Assembly (NCBI RefSeq): GCF_004684775.1
Contig: NZ_SRIC01000001.1
Coordinates: 62,001-126,000 of the forward strand
Length of the DNA: 64,000 bases
Direction: 5' to 3'
DNA from: Streptomyces sp. MZ04
GTDB lineage: Bacteria; Actinomycetota; Actinomycetes; Streptomycetales; Streptomycetaceae
Part shown: positions 25,821 to 33,845 of the stretch, in pieces
How the letters are laid out: each line of letters starts with the position of its first letter
Numbering within the stretch: the first letter of the stretch is position 1
Notes under the pieces: model-generated
Database searches by the model: none
What the model was told of the DNA's origin: nothing
The model's input: the letters and a program-made list of their open reading frames with translations, nothing else
Program-made: the position numbers and the translations under genes

Positions 25821-27170
25821 ATGGTGGAGAGCGCGAGCGGGGAGCCGGACGACGGCGCCGCTGAGGTGCTCGACCGCCCGCTGCCCGACGGGGTGCGCCG
25901 CCGGGTCGTCCAGATCGTCTCGGACGGGTTCGGCGGACTCACGGTGAGCGAACTGCCCGCACAGCTTCGGCAGTACGCCCGTTTCACACCGACCCGGCGC
26001 ACGAAGTTCGCGGGCAACGCGATGGCGACCGCCCTGGAGGGCGATCCGCTCTTCCGGCAGCGCATCGGCGAACGTCTCAGAGAGGCGCAGCCCGAGCTCA
26101 CCGGCGCCCTGGACGCGGGCTCACCGCCCCCGGCCGCGGACCCGCTCGACGTGGCGGCCGCGGCCTATGTGTTGCGCCCCACCGGCTGGGTGAAGCTGGT
26201 GACCGCCGCGGGCGAGGAGGCCCAGCGGGCGGACGCCGAGCGCGTCGACGACGAGACGCGGGCCGAGCTGGAGCGGCTGCGCGAGGAGCTCGCGGCGGCC
26301 CGCGGCCAGACGAAGGCCGAGACGGAACGGCTGCGCGCGGAGCTCGAGTCGGCGAAGAAGGAAGCCGAATCGATGCATCGCAAGCTGCGCGGCGCGCTCA
26401 GCGACGTCAAGCGCGGCGAGGCGGCCCTGCGCAAGGCGGCGGCCGACGCCGACGCCGTACGCGCCGAGGTCCAGGCGCAGGTCTCCGCCGCCGAGAGCGA
26501 GACCCGGCGGCTCAAGGCCCGGCTCGGCGAGACCGAGGCGGCGCTCGAGGCCAGCCGCAGGGCGGCGCGCGAGGGCCGCAGCGTCGAGGACATGCGGGTG
26601 CGGCTGCTCCTGGACACGGTCCTGGAGGCCACTCAGGGGCTGCGCCGTGAACTCGCCCTGCCGCCCGTGTCGGTGCGGCCCGCCGAGACCGTGGACGCCG
26701 TCGAGCCGGGGCGGATGACCCCGAAGGACATCGCGGCCCGCGCGCTCTCCGAGAACGATCCGGCCATCCTCGACCAACTGCTCGCGCTGCCGCAGGCGCA
26801 CCTGGTCGTGGACGGCTACAACGTCACCAAGACCGGCTATCCCACGATGCCCCTGGAGAAGCAGCGCCTCCGCCTGCTCGGCTCGCTCTCGCAGCTCGCC
26901 GCCCAGACCGGCGCTGAGGTGACCTGCGTCTTCGACGGGGCCGAACTCGCCGCGCCCGTCCTGCTCGCGCCGCCGCGCGGAGTACGGGTGCTGTTCTCCA
27001 AGCCGGGCGTCACCGCGGACGAACTGATCCGCCAGCTGGTGCGCGCCGAGCCTCCCGGGCGCCCCGTGGTCGTCGTCTCGACCGACCGCGAAGTGGCCGA
27101 CGGGATCGCGAAGGCGGGGGCGCGACCGGTCGCTTCGGTCGTCCTCCTGAAGCGGCTCTCGCGCGGCTGA
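25821..27170 (+). CDS. NYN-domain (YacP/PIN-like) protein with coiled coil
   Basis: A 449-residue protein with three parts. An N-terminal helical region (about 15-130) is followed by a long charged coiled coil (about 140-265) rich in Glu, Arg and Ala heptads. A C-terminal NYN nuclease-like domain (about 328-447) carries conserved acidic positions in LVVDGYNVTK, CVFDGAE, TADELI and VSTDREVADG. YacP/Rae1-type NYN proteins act on RNA or ribosomes in other bacteria; RNA cleavage here is inference. It starts at ATG 25821. Confidence 0.88.
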   Translation: MVESASGEPDDGAAEVLDRPLPDGVRRRVVQIVSDGFGGLTVSELPAQLRQYARFTPTRRTKFAGNAMATALEGDPLFRQRIGERLREAQPELTGALDAGSPPPAADPLDVAAAAYVLRPTGWVKLVTAAGEEAQRADAERVDDETRAELERLREELAAARGQTKAETERLRAELESAKKEAESMHRKLRGALSDVKRGEAALRKAAADADAVRAEVQAQVSAAESETRRLKARLGETEAALEASRRAAREGRSVEDMRVRLLLDTVLEATQGLRRELALPPVSVRPAETVDAVEPGRMTPKDIAARALSENDPAILDQLLALPQAHLVVDGYNVTKTGYPTMPLEKQRLRLLGSLSQLAAQTGAEVTCVFDGAELAAPVLLAPPRGVRVLFSKPGVTADELIRQLVRAEPPGRPVVVVSTDREVADGIAKAGARPVASVVLLKRLSRG

Positions 27171-27465
27171 CCGTACGCCCGATTCTGTGGAGCTAAGGGT
27201 GCCTGAGTAACTCCTGTGCCCTATGCCCGAATTGGGGCGACGCTTACGCAACGTAGCGTCAAGTGCCCATCACCGCCTGTGCGTCAACGGTAAAGAATGC
27301 GCCCGACCGGCGACTTTTTGCTGGTCAGGATTTGAACTGATCACAAGAAGGTCACTAAGGTCTCGCCTCGAACCTCCGCTCGGTTGATCACCCATCCGGG
27401 GTGACAGCGGTGGTACCCGCCCACCGGGTTTCGGTAGGCGGCTGGAGGAAGAAGGAGCCGCCTTC
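27171..27465 (+). promoter_or_regulatory. 295-bp leader region before the first NlpC/P60 gene
   Basis: No gene is seen. GACCGGC (27305-27311) and GCTGGTC (27320-27326) form a stem with one G-T pair and an 8-base loop containing five T. Further hairpin-capable sequence lies at 27400-27450 just before the GGAGGAAGAAGGAG ribosome-binding region. It may be a long regulated 5' leader, but I could not match it to a known riboswitch. Confidence 0.35.
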
Positions 27466-28497
27466 GTGGCGTCCCACCGTCGACCCAAGCAGCCGAGCCG
27501 CACCCGCGTGACCGTGCTCACCGCGACCGCCGCCGCTGCCGTGGCGCTCACCTCGCAGGCCGCCAACGCATCGCCGAGCGAGAAGCCGAGCAAGGACGAG
27601 GTCAAGTCCAAGGTCGACAAGCTCTACGAGGACGCGGGCCGGGCCACCGACCGGTTCAACGGCGCCAAGGAGAAGCAGGAGAAGCTCGAGAAGGAGATCG
27701 GCGAGCTTCAGGACAAGGTCGCGCGCGGCCAGGGGGACCTCAACGACCTGCGCAGCGGCCTCGGTTCGATGGCCAGCGCGCAGTACCGCTCCGGCGGCAT
27801 CGACCCCTCCGTCCAGCTCTTCCTCTCGGCCGACCCGGACGACTACCTCGACAAAGCGTCCACCATGGACCAGTTGAGCAGTCAGCAGGTCGAGGCGCTC
27901 CAGAAGGTCCAGGACAAGCAGCGGACCCTCGCGCAGGAGCGCAAGGAGGCTTCCGACAAGCTCAAGGACCTCGCCGACACGCGCAAGGAACTGGGCAAGA
28001 AGAAGAAGGAAGTCCAGAGCAAGCTCGGCGCAGCCCAGAAGCTGCTCAACACCCTGACCGCCGAGGAGAAGGCGGAGCTCGCCGCCAAGGAGCAGCGCGC
28101 CAGCCGCGACGCCGGCGACCGCGTGGACCTCGGCAAGGAGGTCCCGGCCTCGCAGCGCGGCCAGGCCGCCCTGAGCGCCGCCGCGACCCAGCTCGGCAAG
28201 CCGTACGTCTCCGGCGGCAGCGGCCCCAACTCCTACGACTGCTCCGGCCTCACGCAGTGGGCGTACAACCAGGCCGGTGTGCAGATCACCCGCACCACCT
28301 ACACCCAGCAGAACGACGGCACGAAGATCGGCCGGGGTGAGCTGAAGCCCGGCGACCTGGTGTTCTTCAACAGCCTCGCGCACGTCGGCTTCTACGCGGG
28401 CAACGGCCAGGTGCTCCACGCCCCGAAGCCGGGCGCCGTGGTGCGCTACGAGTCGATGTCGACCATCGGGTCCTTCCAGTTCGGCGTCCGCATCTGA
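27466..28497 (+). CDS. secreted NlpC/P60 peptidoglycan hydrolase (RipA-like)
   Basis: A 343-residue exported endopeptidase that cuts peptidoglycan stem peptides. The signal peptide ends near SQAANA (about residue 36). A charged coiled coil of about 180 residues follows, as in mycobacterial RipA. The C-terminal NlpC/P60 domain has Cys259 (YDCSGLTQWAY), His306 (HVGFYAGNGQ) and His318 (LHAPKPG). The start is GTG 27466. The next gene is a clear paralogue with the same length and layout. Confidence 0.95.
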   Translation: MASHRRPKQPSRTRVTVLTATAAAAVALTSQAANASPSEKPSKDEVKSKVDKLYEDAGRATDRFNGAKEKQEKLEKEIGELQDKVARGQGDLNDLRSGLGSMASAQYRSGGIDPSVQLFLSADPDDYLDKASTMDQLSSQQVEALQKVQDKQRTLAQERKEASDKLKDLADTRKELGKKKKEVQSKLGAAQKLLNTLTAEEKAELAAKEQRASRDAGDRVDLGKEVPASQRGQAALSAAATQLGKPYVSGGSGPNSYDCSGLTQWAYNQAGVQITRTTYTQQNDGTKIGRGELKPGDLVFFNSLAHVGFYAGNGQVLHAPKPGAVVRYESMSTIGSFQFGVRI

Positions 28498-28587
28498 TTT
28501 CCGGTCGGATTCCCGTCCGGCGGTCCGCATCTGAAACGACCGGCATGCCGCCCGAACGGGCGAATTCCGCCAACTACCGCTGACTCA

Positions 28588-28623
28588 ACGCCCCGTCCTC
28601 GACCTGCGTCGATGGCGGGGCGT
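28588..28623 (+). terminator. terminator after the first NlpC/P60 gene
   Basis: ACGCCCCG (28588-28595) and CGGGGCGT (28616-28623) form an outer stem with an inner TCGAC/GTCGA helix, closing a compact hairpin 90 bp after the stop codon. Confidence 0.7.
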
Positions 28624-28689
28624 CCGGCTGTGCACAGGCGATCCGCGTCGCGCTGCGTGATAGCTTGCGCGCTGTCCGTCAGCCCCGGC

Positions 28690-28855
28690 CGACGGATCTA
28701 CCGCCGGACGGGCGGGAAGTGACGCCTGTGGAGGCTCGCGTAAGACCGGAACACAGCGTCCGGCAGGGGCCCGTGAAGCAGGAACCCGCCGGAAGCCGGT
28801 CCGCGACGCGGGTCGGCAGGCCGGAGCCTCGGCCGCCGTGCCGGGGAGGACGTCA
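28690..28855 (+). mobile_element. decayed IS200/IS605-type right end with possible omega-RNA remnant
   Basis: The frame reads GREVTPVEA and then GPVKQEPAG (GTGAAGCAGGAACC at 28772-28785), the tail pattern I know from actinobacterial TnpB proteins. It is followed by a 7-bp stem CCTCGGC (28826-28832) / GCCGGGG (28839-28845) and the end sequence GGGGAGGACGTCAA. That order, tnpB tail, subterminal hairpin, then TCAA cleavage end, is the right end of an IS200/IS605 element, where omega-RNA is encoded. No transposase body remains. It now lies in the leader of an NlpC/P60 gene. Confidence 0.55.
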
Positions 28856-28913
28856 ATGTCGCGCGCATTCCCCGACCGTCGGGGGCGTCAGCGGAAGAGG
28901 AGAGCGGCTTCCC

Positions 28914-29951
28914 TTGGGATCCCATCGTCGTCCCGCAGATTCCGGACCCGACCGGGGTGCGCGTGGCACCCGCGTCACCGTTCTTTCCGTCGCGGCGGCC
29001 ACCGCTGCCGCCGCCCTCGGCGCCGCACCGGCGGGCGCCGCGCCGCAGGACACTCCGTCCGACACCAAGGCCAAGGTGGACCGCCTCTACGAGCAGGCCG
29101 AGCAGGTCACCGAGTCGTACAACAAGGCCGACGAGCGCGCGGACAAGCTGCGCGAGCAGGTCCGAATCGCCAAGGACAGCGTCGCCCGCGGCCAGGAGCG
29201 CATCAACACGATGCGCGGCGCGCTGGGCGCGCTCGCCGGGGCCCAGTACCGCTCCGGCGGCATCGACCCCTCGCTCGCCCTGCTGCTCTCCTCCGACCCG
29301 GACGGCTATCTGGACAAGGCGGCGGCGCTCGACCGCATCGGCGCCCGGCAGGCCGATGAGCTGACCGATCTGCACAAGGCCCAGCGCGCCCTGGCCCAGG
29401 AGCGCACGGAGGCGACCCGCAAACTCGCCGAGCTCGAGGAGAGCCGCAAGGCCGTGGCCCGCCACAAGCGCACCGTCGAGCACAAGCTCGCCAAGGCGCG
29501 GCGGCTGCTCAACTCGCTGCCGTCCGACGAACGCGACGCGTACGACAGGGCGTCGCGCTCGGGCCGCGGTGAGCTGCCCGACCTCGGCGCCGCGGTGCCC
29601 GCGTCGGCGCGGGCCGCGGCCGCCACGGCCGCCGCACGCTCGGCGGTCGGCCGCCCCTACGTGTGGGGGGCCAACGGTCCCTCCGGCTTCGACTGTTCGG
29701 GCCTCACGCAGTGGTCGTACGCACAGGCGGGCGTCGGCCTGCCGCGCACCTCGCAGGCGCAGCGGTACGCAGGGCGGCAGGTGCCGCTCGCGCAGGCGCA
29801 GCCCGGCGACCTCGTGGCCTACCGCGATGACGCGAGCCACATCGGGATGTACATGGGCAACGGCCAGGTCGTGCACGCGCCCTACCCCGGCGCGGCCGTG
29901 CGCTACGACCCGGTGGGCATGATGCCGGTGTCGTCCGTGACGCGGATCTGA
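28914..29951 (+). CDS. secreted NlpC/P60 peptidoglycan hydrolase, paralogue
   Basis: A 345-residue paralogue of the preceding gene with the same plan: signal peptide (cleavage near GAAPAGAA), coiled coil, and a C-terminal NlpC/P60 domain with Cys261 (FDCSGLTQWSY) and His residues in HIGMYMGNGQ and VVHAPYPG. I choose TTG 28914 because it gives LGSHRRP, matching VASHRRP at the start of the paralogue, and has AGAGGAGA ten bases before it. The longer open frame upstream runs through the IS200/IS605-type remnant. Confidence 0.93.
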   Translation: MGSHRRPADSGPDRGARGTRVTVLSVAAATAAAALGAAPAGAAPQDTPSDTKAKVDRLYEQAEQVTESYNKADERADKLREQVRIAKDSVARGQERINTMRGALGALAGAQYRSGGIDPSLALLLSSDPDGYLDKAAALDRIGARQADELTDLHKAQRALAQERTEATRKLAELEESRKAVARHKRTVEHKLAKARRLLNSLPSDERDAYDRASRSGRGELPDLGAAVPASARAAAATAAARSAVGRPYVWGANGPSGFDCSGLTQWSYAQAGVGLPRTSQAQRYAGRQVPLAQAQPGDLVAYRDDASHIGMYMGNGQVVHAPYPGAAVRYDPVGMMPVSSVTRI

Positions 29952-29989
29952 CCGGCGCTCCGCCGCCCGCTGCCCGTACGATCTGAAAC

Positions 29990-31168
29990 ATGGCTGGTCG
30001 CGGGCGTGGGTCGGGGGTGCTTGGGCTCTGCGTCGCGCTGCTCGTCGGGTGCGGCGGTCCTTCGGCGCCCGATGCCGCCCCCGGTGATGTGCGCCGGATG
30101 CTCGAGCGGCGCGCGGAGGCGGTGCTCGACCGGGACGCCGCCGCGTACCGCGCGACCGGCCGCCCCGCCGACGCCTACGACAACCTCCGTGATCTCCCGC
30201 TCGCCTCATGGGGGTACCGCCTGACCGCCTTCGACCGGGACGGCGAGCGGGCCACGGCGACCGCCGAGCTGCGTTACCGGATCAAGGGCTACGACACGGC
30301 GCCGCTGAGCACGACGCGCACGCTCTCGCTCCGGGAGCGCGACGGACAGTGGTACGTCGCCGCCGAGCGCCCCGCGAAGAAGGCCACCGAGCAACTCTGG
30401 GACCAGGGGCCCGTCGCGTCCGTACGGGGCGCTCACAGCCTCGTCCTGGGCGTCGGGCGCAGCGATGCGGAGTTGCGGGAGTACGCGGACATGGCCGACC
30501 GTGCGGTGCCCTTGGTGCGGGACGCCTGGCGGGGGAAGTGGCCCGGCCGGGTCGTCGTCCTGGTGCCCAAGTCCCTGGACGGCATGGCGGGGCTGCTGGG
30601 GGCACCCGCCTCCGGCTACCAGGGGATCGCGGCGGTGACCACGGGGGAGGCGGGCGGCTCCGGGCAGGCGCCCGCCGACCGGATCATCGTCAACCCGGAG
30701 GCGTACGGCGTGCTCGGCGCCTTCGGCAAGCAGGTCGTCATCACCCACGAGACGACCCACGTAGCGACCCGCGCGCACACCTCTCCGGCCACCCCGCTGT
30801 GGCTCTCCGAAGGCTTCGCCGACTGGGTGGGCTACCGCGGCACGGGCCGCACGGCGGCGCAGGCCGCGCCCGAACTGAGGCGCGCCGTACAGGAGGAGCG
30901 GCTGCCCGGAGCGCTGCCCGAGGACGGCGACTTCGGCTTCAGCGGGGACGCGGGGAAGCTCGCGCAGGCGTACGAAGGGGCGTGGCTGGCCTGCCGGATG
31001 ATCGCGGACCAGTGGGGCGAGGAACGCCTTACGGCGTTCTACGAAGAGGTCGGCGAGCACAAGAAGAGGCCGGGTGCGGTGGAGGGCGCCCTGAAGGAGG
31101 TCCTCGACACCACTCCGGAGGAGTTCACGGCGCGGTGGCGTACGTATCTGCGCGCGGAGCTCGGCTGA
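29990..31168 (+). CDS. lipoprotein with zincin-type HExxH motif
   Basis: A 392-residue probable lipoprotein with signal peptide and lipobox LLVGC (Cys21). Residues 40-130 form a small alpha-beta domain with a GYRLTAF/ATAELRY strand pattern. The second half contains HETTH at 253-257 and a downstream acidic residue Glu274 (LSEGFADW), the arrangement of gluzincin metallopeptidases. Zinc-dependent extracellular proteolysis is therefore likely, but the substrate is unknown. The gene follows the NlpC/P60 pair by 38 bp. Its 3' end overlaps the convergent membrane glycosyltransferase by 44 bp. Confidence 0.85.
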   Translation: MAGRGRGSGVLGLCVALLVGCGGPSAPDAAPGDVRRMLERRAEAVLDRDAAAYRATGRPADAYDNLRDLPLASWGYRLTAFDRDGERATATAELRYRIKGYDTAPLSTTRTLSLRERDGQWYVAAERPAKKATEQLWDQGPVASVRGAHSLVLGVGRSDAELREYADMADRAVPLVRDAWRGKWPGRVVVLVPKSLDGMAGLLGAPASGYQGIAAVTTGEAGGSGQAPADRIIVNPEAYGVLGAFGKQVVITHETTHVATRAHTSPATPLWLSEGFADWVGYRGTGRTAAQAAPELRRAVQEERLPGALPEDGDFGFSGDAGKLAQAYEGAWLACRMIADQWGEERLTAFYEEVGEHKKRPGAVEGALKEVLDTTPEEFTARWRTYLRAELG

Positions 31169-32363
31169 CCTCTCCGGGGGACGCGTCGCACCCCTGGAGG
31201 CGGGGCTCGGACACCGTCCGCCGCCACAGGCTCCGGCAGGCGAGCAGCGCGGCGGCGACGAGCAGACCATTGCGTACGAAGAGCAGCGCGATGCCCAGCG
31301 GATCACTGGCCACCACGTGCGAGAACCAGACGGGGAACTCCAGGAAGGTGACGAACGTGGCCGCGAGGACGAGCCGGGCGGGCAGCACCATTCGGCTCGT
31401 ACGGAACACCAGGCACACGGCGGCGATCCCCACCAGCCAGACCAGGTACTGCGGGCTGATCACCCGGCTCGTCACCGTGAACAGCAGCACCGCGACGAAG
31501 GCCGCGTCCGCGACCGTGCCCGCCGACCAGGCGCGCGCCCGCAGCCGCCACACGAGCAGCCAGCAGAAGGCCGCCACGGACAGCGCCTGCGCCGCCGTGC
31601 TGACCAGCGGGACGTAGGGGCCGAGGAACTCCACCGAGCCGTAGTTCAGCTGCACCTGGCCGCTCCAGCCGAAGTGCCGCGCGACATGGAAGACGAGGGC
31701 GCCGAGCGACTCGACCTCGGTGCCCCGGTCGCGCTGGAAGGTCAGGAAGGCGAGCGCCCCCGGCATCGTCACCAGGAAGGCGAGGGCGACACCGATGGCC
31801 GTGACCGCCGCCGCGCCCCAGGAGCGCCGGGTGGCACGCGCGCGTGGAGTGCCGACGAGCAGCAGCACCGGCCACACCTTGAGCAGCGCGCCGAAGCCCG
31901 CCAGCGCCCCCATCGTGCGCGGATGCCGGGCCCCCGCGAGCAGCGCGGCGACCGCGACGGCCGTCACCATCAGGTCGTAACGGGCGTACACGGTGGGCCC
32001 GAGCAGCGCCACGCCCACGACCCACACCCAGGCCCCCCGCAGCGTTCTGCCGGGCCGCGGCCCCGCGTACAGGAGCAGCCCGAGGGCCAGCGCGTCGGCG
32101 AGGAGCGCGAGGACGAAGAAGGCGGTCCCGTAGCCGATGAAGGGCAGCAGGGCGGGGGAGAGGACCGCGAGGGCGGCGGCGGGCGGGTACTGCCAGGTGA
32201 CGTCGTCGAGCGGGAAGGTGCCGGTGCGCAGGACCTCGTACCAGCCCTGGTAGATGACCCAGACGTCGCTGGTCACGTCGGGGCCCGGGGCGGTGAGGAC
32301 CTTGAGGACGCAGAGCAGCAGGACGGTCCGGGTCAGGACCCAGACGGAGAGGATCCGCACCAC
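31125..32363 (-). CDS. polyprenol-phosphate-mannose-type membrane glycosyltransferase (GT87/DUF2029)
   Basis: A 412-residue multi-pass protein with about ten to twelve helices. The first extracellular loop carries SDVWVIYQGWYEVLRTG and WQYPPAA, the pattern of the GT87 family. The loop's Asp is the likely catalytic base in relatives such as PimE. Such enzymes use lipid-linked mannose on the outer membrane face to build lipoglycans. The C-terminus is a charged tail that overlaps the convergent lipoprotein gene. It is divergent from a GT4 enzyme of similar theme. Confidence 0.82.
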   Translation of the reverse strand: MVRILSVWVLTRTVLLLCVLKVLTAPGPDVTSDVWVIYQGWYEVLRTGTFPLDDVTWQYPPAAALAVLSPALLPFIGYGTAFFVLALLADALALGLLLYAGPRPGRTLRGAWVWVVGVALLGPTVYARYDLMVTAVAVAALLAGARHPRTMGALAGFGALLKVWPVLLLVGTPRARATRRSWGAAAVTAIGVALAFLVTMPGALAFLTFQRDRGTEVESLGALVFHVARHFGWSGQVQLNYGSVEFLGPYVPLVSTAAQALSVAAFCWLLVWRLRARAWSAGTVADAAFVAVLLFTVTSRVISPQYLVWLVGIAAVCLVFRTSRMVLPARLVLAATFVTFLEFPVWFSHVVASDPLGIALLFVRNGLLVAAALLACRSLWRRTVSEPRLQGCDASPGEVSRAPRADTYATAP

Positions 32364-32514
32364 GCGCCACCACGCCCCTTTTCAGCCGGTTCATTGGGAT
32401 TCGGGAGCCATGATGGCGGACGGGGCCGTGGATCGGCCACGAGGCGGGGCGGTGAAGGGGCCAAGAGGCGGGGCCGTTCGGCGCCTTGCCCGGCTTTCGG
32501 TACTGTCGGCGACG

Positions 32515-33657
32515 ATGCACAAGACCCTGATCGTCACGAACGACTTCCCGCCCAGGCCCGGTGGCATCCAGGCGTTCCTGCACAACATGGCCCTTCGCCT
32601 GGACCCCGAGCAGCTCGTCGTCTACGCCTCGACCTGGAAGCGCGGCCGCGAGGGCGCGGAGGCGACGGCCGCCTTCGACGCCGAGCAGCCCTTCAAGGTC
32701 GTACGCGACCCCACGACGATGCTGCTCCCGACCCCGCGCGTCACCCGGCGCGCGGTCTCGCTGCTGCGCGAACACGGCTGTACGTCGGTGTGGTTCGGGG
32801 CGGCGGCACCGCTGGGGCTCATGGCGCCCGCGCTGCGCAAGGCGGGGGCGACGCGGCTCGTGGCGACGACGCACGGGCACGAGGCGGGGTGGGCGCAGCT
32901 GCCCGCGTCGCGGCAACTCCTGCGCCGGATCGGCGAGTCGACGGACACGATCACCTATCTCGGTGAGTACACGCGCTCCCGGATCGCCGCCGCGCTGACC
33001 CCCGCGGCTGCGGGGCGGATGGTCCAACTGCCGCCCGGCGTCGACGAGAAGACGTTCCACCCGGGCTCGGGCGGCGACGCGGTCCGGGCCCGGCTCGGCC
33101 TGACCGACCGGCCGGTGGTGGTGTGTGTCTCCCGCCTCGTGCCGCGCAAGGGGCAGGACACGCTGATCCTCGCGATGCCGCGGATTCTGGCGCGGGAGCC
33201 TGAAGCGGTGCTCTTGGTGGTCGGAGGCGGCCCTTACGAGAAGGAGCTGCGGAAACTGGCCGCCGAGACGGGCGTCTCGGAGTCGGTCCGCTTCACCGGA
33301 GCGGTGCCGTGGGAGGAACTGCCCGCGCACTATGGGGCGGGCGACGTCTTCGCGATGCCTTGCCGCACCCGGCGCGGGGGCCTCGACGTGGAGGGGCTCG
33401 GCATCGTCTACCTGGAGGCTTCGGCGACGGGCCTTCCGGTCGTCGCAGGCGACTCCGGGGGCGCGCCGGACGCGGTCCTCGACGGGGAGACGGGGTGGGT
33501 CGTCCGCGGCGGCGTCCCCGAGGACGCGGCCGACAGGATCGTCACCCTGCTCGGCGACGGTGAGTTGCGGCAGCGCATGGGGGAGCGGGGGAGGGCCTGG
33601 GTCGAGGAGAAGTGGCGCTGGGATCTCTTGGCGGAGAGGCTCAAGGAACTTCTGTAG
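32515..33657 (+). CDS. GT4 glycosyltransferase, PimB-like
   Basis: A 380-residue GT-B fold enzyme. The N-terminal domain opens with TNDFPPRPGGIQAFLHNMA, the acceptor-side glycine loop. The C-terminal domain holds VSRLVPRKGQDTL and the nucleotide-sugar motif EGLGIVYLEASATGLPVV. This pattern fits GDP-mannose-dependent phosphatidylinositol mannosyltransferases (PimB'), though other lipid glycosyltransferases look alike. The frame is open upstream, but ATG 32515 gives the family N-terminus and lies about ten bases after a GGTACTGT -10-like sequence, suggesting a leaderless or very short leader. Confidence 0.88.
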   Translation: MHKTLIVTNDFPPRPGGIQAFLHNMALRLDPEQLVVYASTWKRGREGAEATAAFDAEQPFKVVRDPTTMLLPTPRVTRRAVSLLREHGCTSVWFGAAAPLGLMAPALRKAGATRLVATTHGHEAGWAQLPASRQLLRRIGESTDTITYLGEYTRSRIAAALTPAAAGRMVQLPPGVDEKTFHPGSGGDAVRARLGLTDRPVVVCVSRLVPRKGQDTLILAMPRILAREPEAVLLVVGGGPYEKELRKLAAETGVSESVRFTGAVPWEELPAHYGAGDVFAMPCRTRRGGLDVEGLGIVYLEASATGLPVVAGDSGGAPDAVLDGETGWVVRGGVPEDAADRIVTLLGDGELRQRMGERGRAWVEEKWRWDLLAERLKELL

Positions 33658-33707
33658 CGCCTATGGGGGTGCTGCTGGGGGTTCGTTGGCGGCTTTCTGC
33701 CGTCATG

Positions 33708-33793
33708 GGCTGGTCGCGCAGTTCCCCGCGCCCCTGGGAAGCGGGGCGCAGCCCCGGCTTCAGGGGCGCGGGGAACTGCGCGAGCAACCAGCC
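33708..33793. repeat. 86-bp GC-rich dispersed palindrome
   Basis: Arms 33716-33736 (GCGCAGTTCCCCGCGCCCCT and one more G) and 33761-33781 are perfect 21-bp complements, extended outward by GGCTGGT (33708-33714) and ACCAGCC (33787-33793). The same arm, diverged, occurs at 11239-11262. I recognise this core as very common in streptomycete intergenic DNA. Here it separates convergent genes and may act as terminator. Confidence 0.75.
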
Positions 33794-33845
33794 GCGACCG
33801 GGAGTCGCGAGACAGCACCAGCCCCCACGGTGAGGGGGCGCACCG

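Noticed and set aside
27171-28913. Possible ydaO/c-di-AMP riboswitches before the NlpC/P60 genes
   Set aside because: Such riboswitches do precede some streptomycete cell-wall hydrolase genes, but the conserved blocks of that class were not found in either leader.
28665-28913. N-terminal extension of the second NlpC/P60 protein by about 83 residues
   Set aside because: The extension is Arg/Pro-rich, runs through the IS-type remnant, and would bury the signal peptide; the TTG start matches the paralogue.
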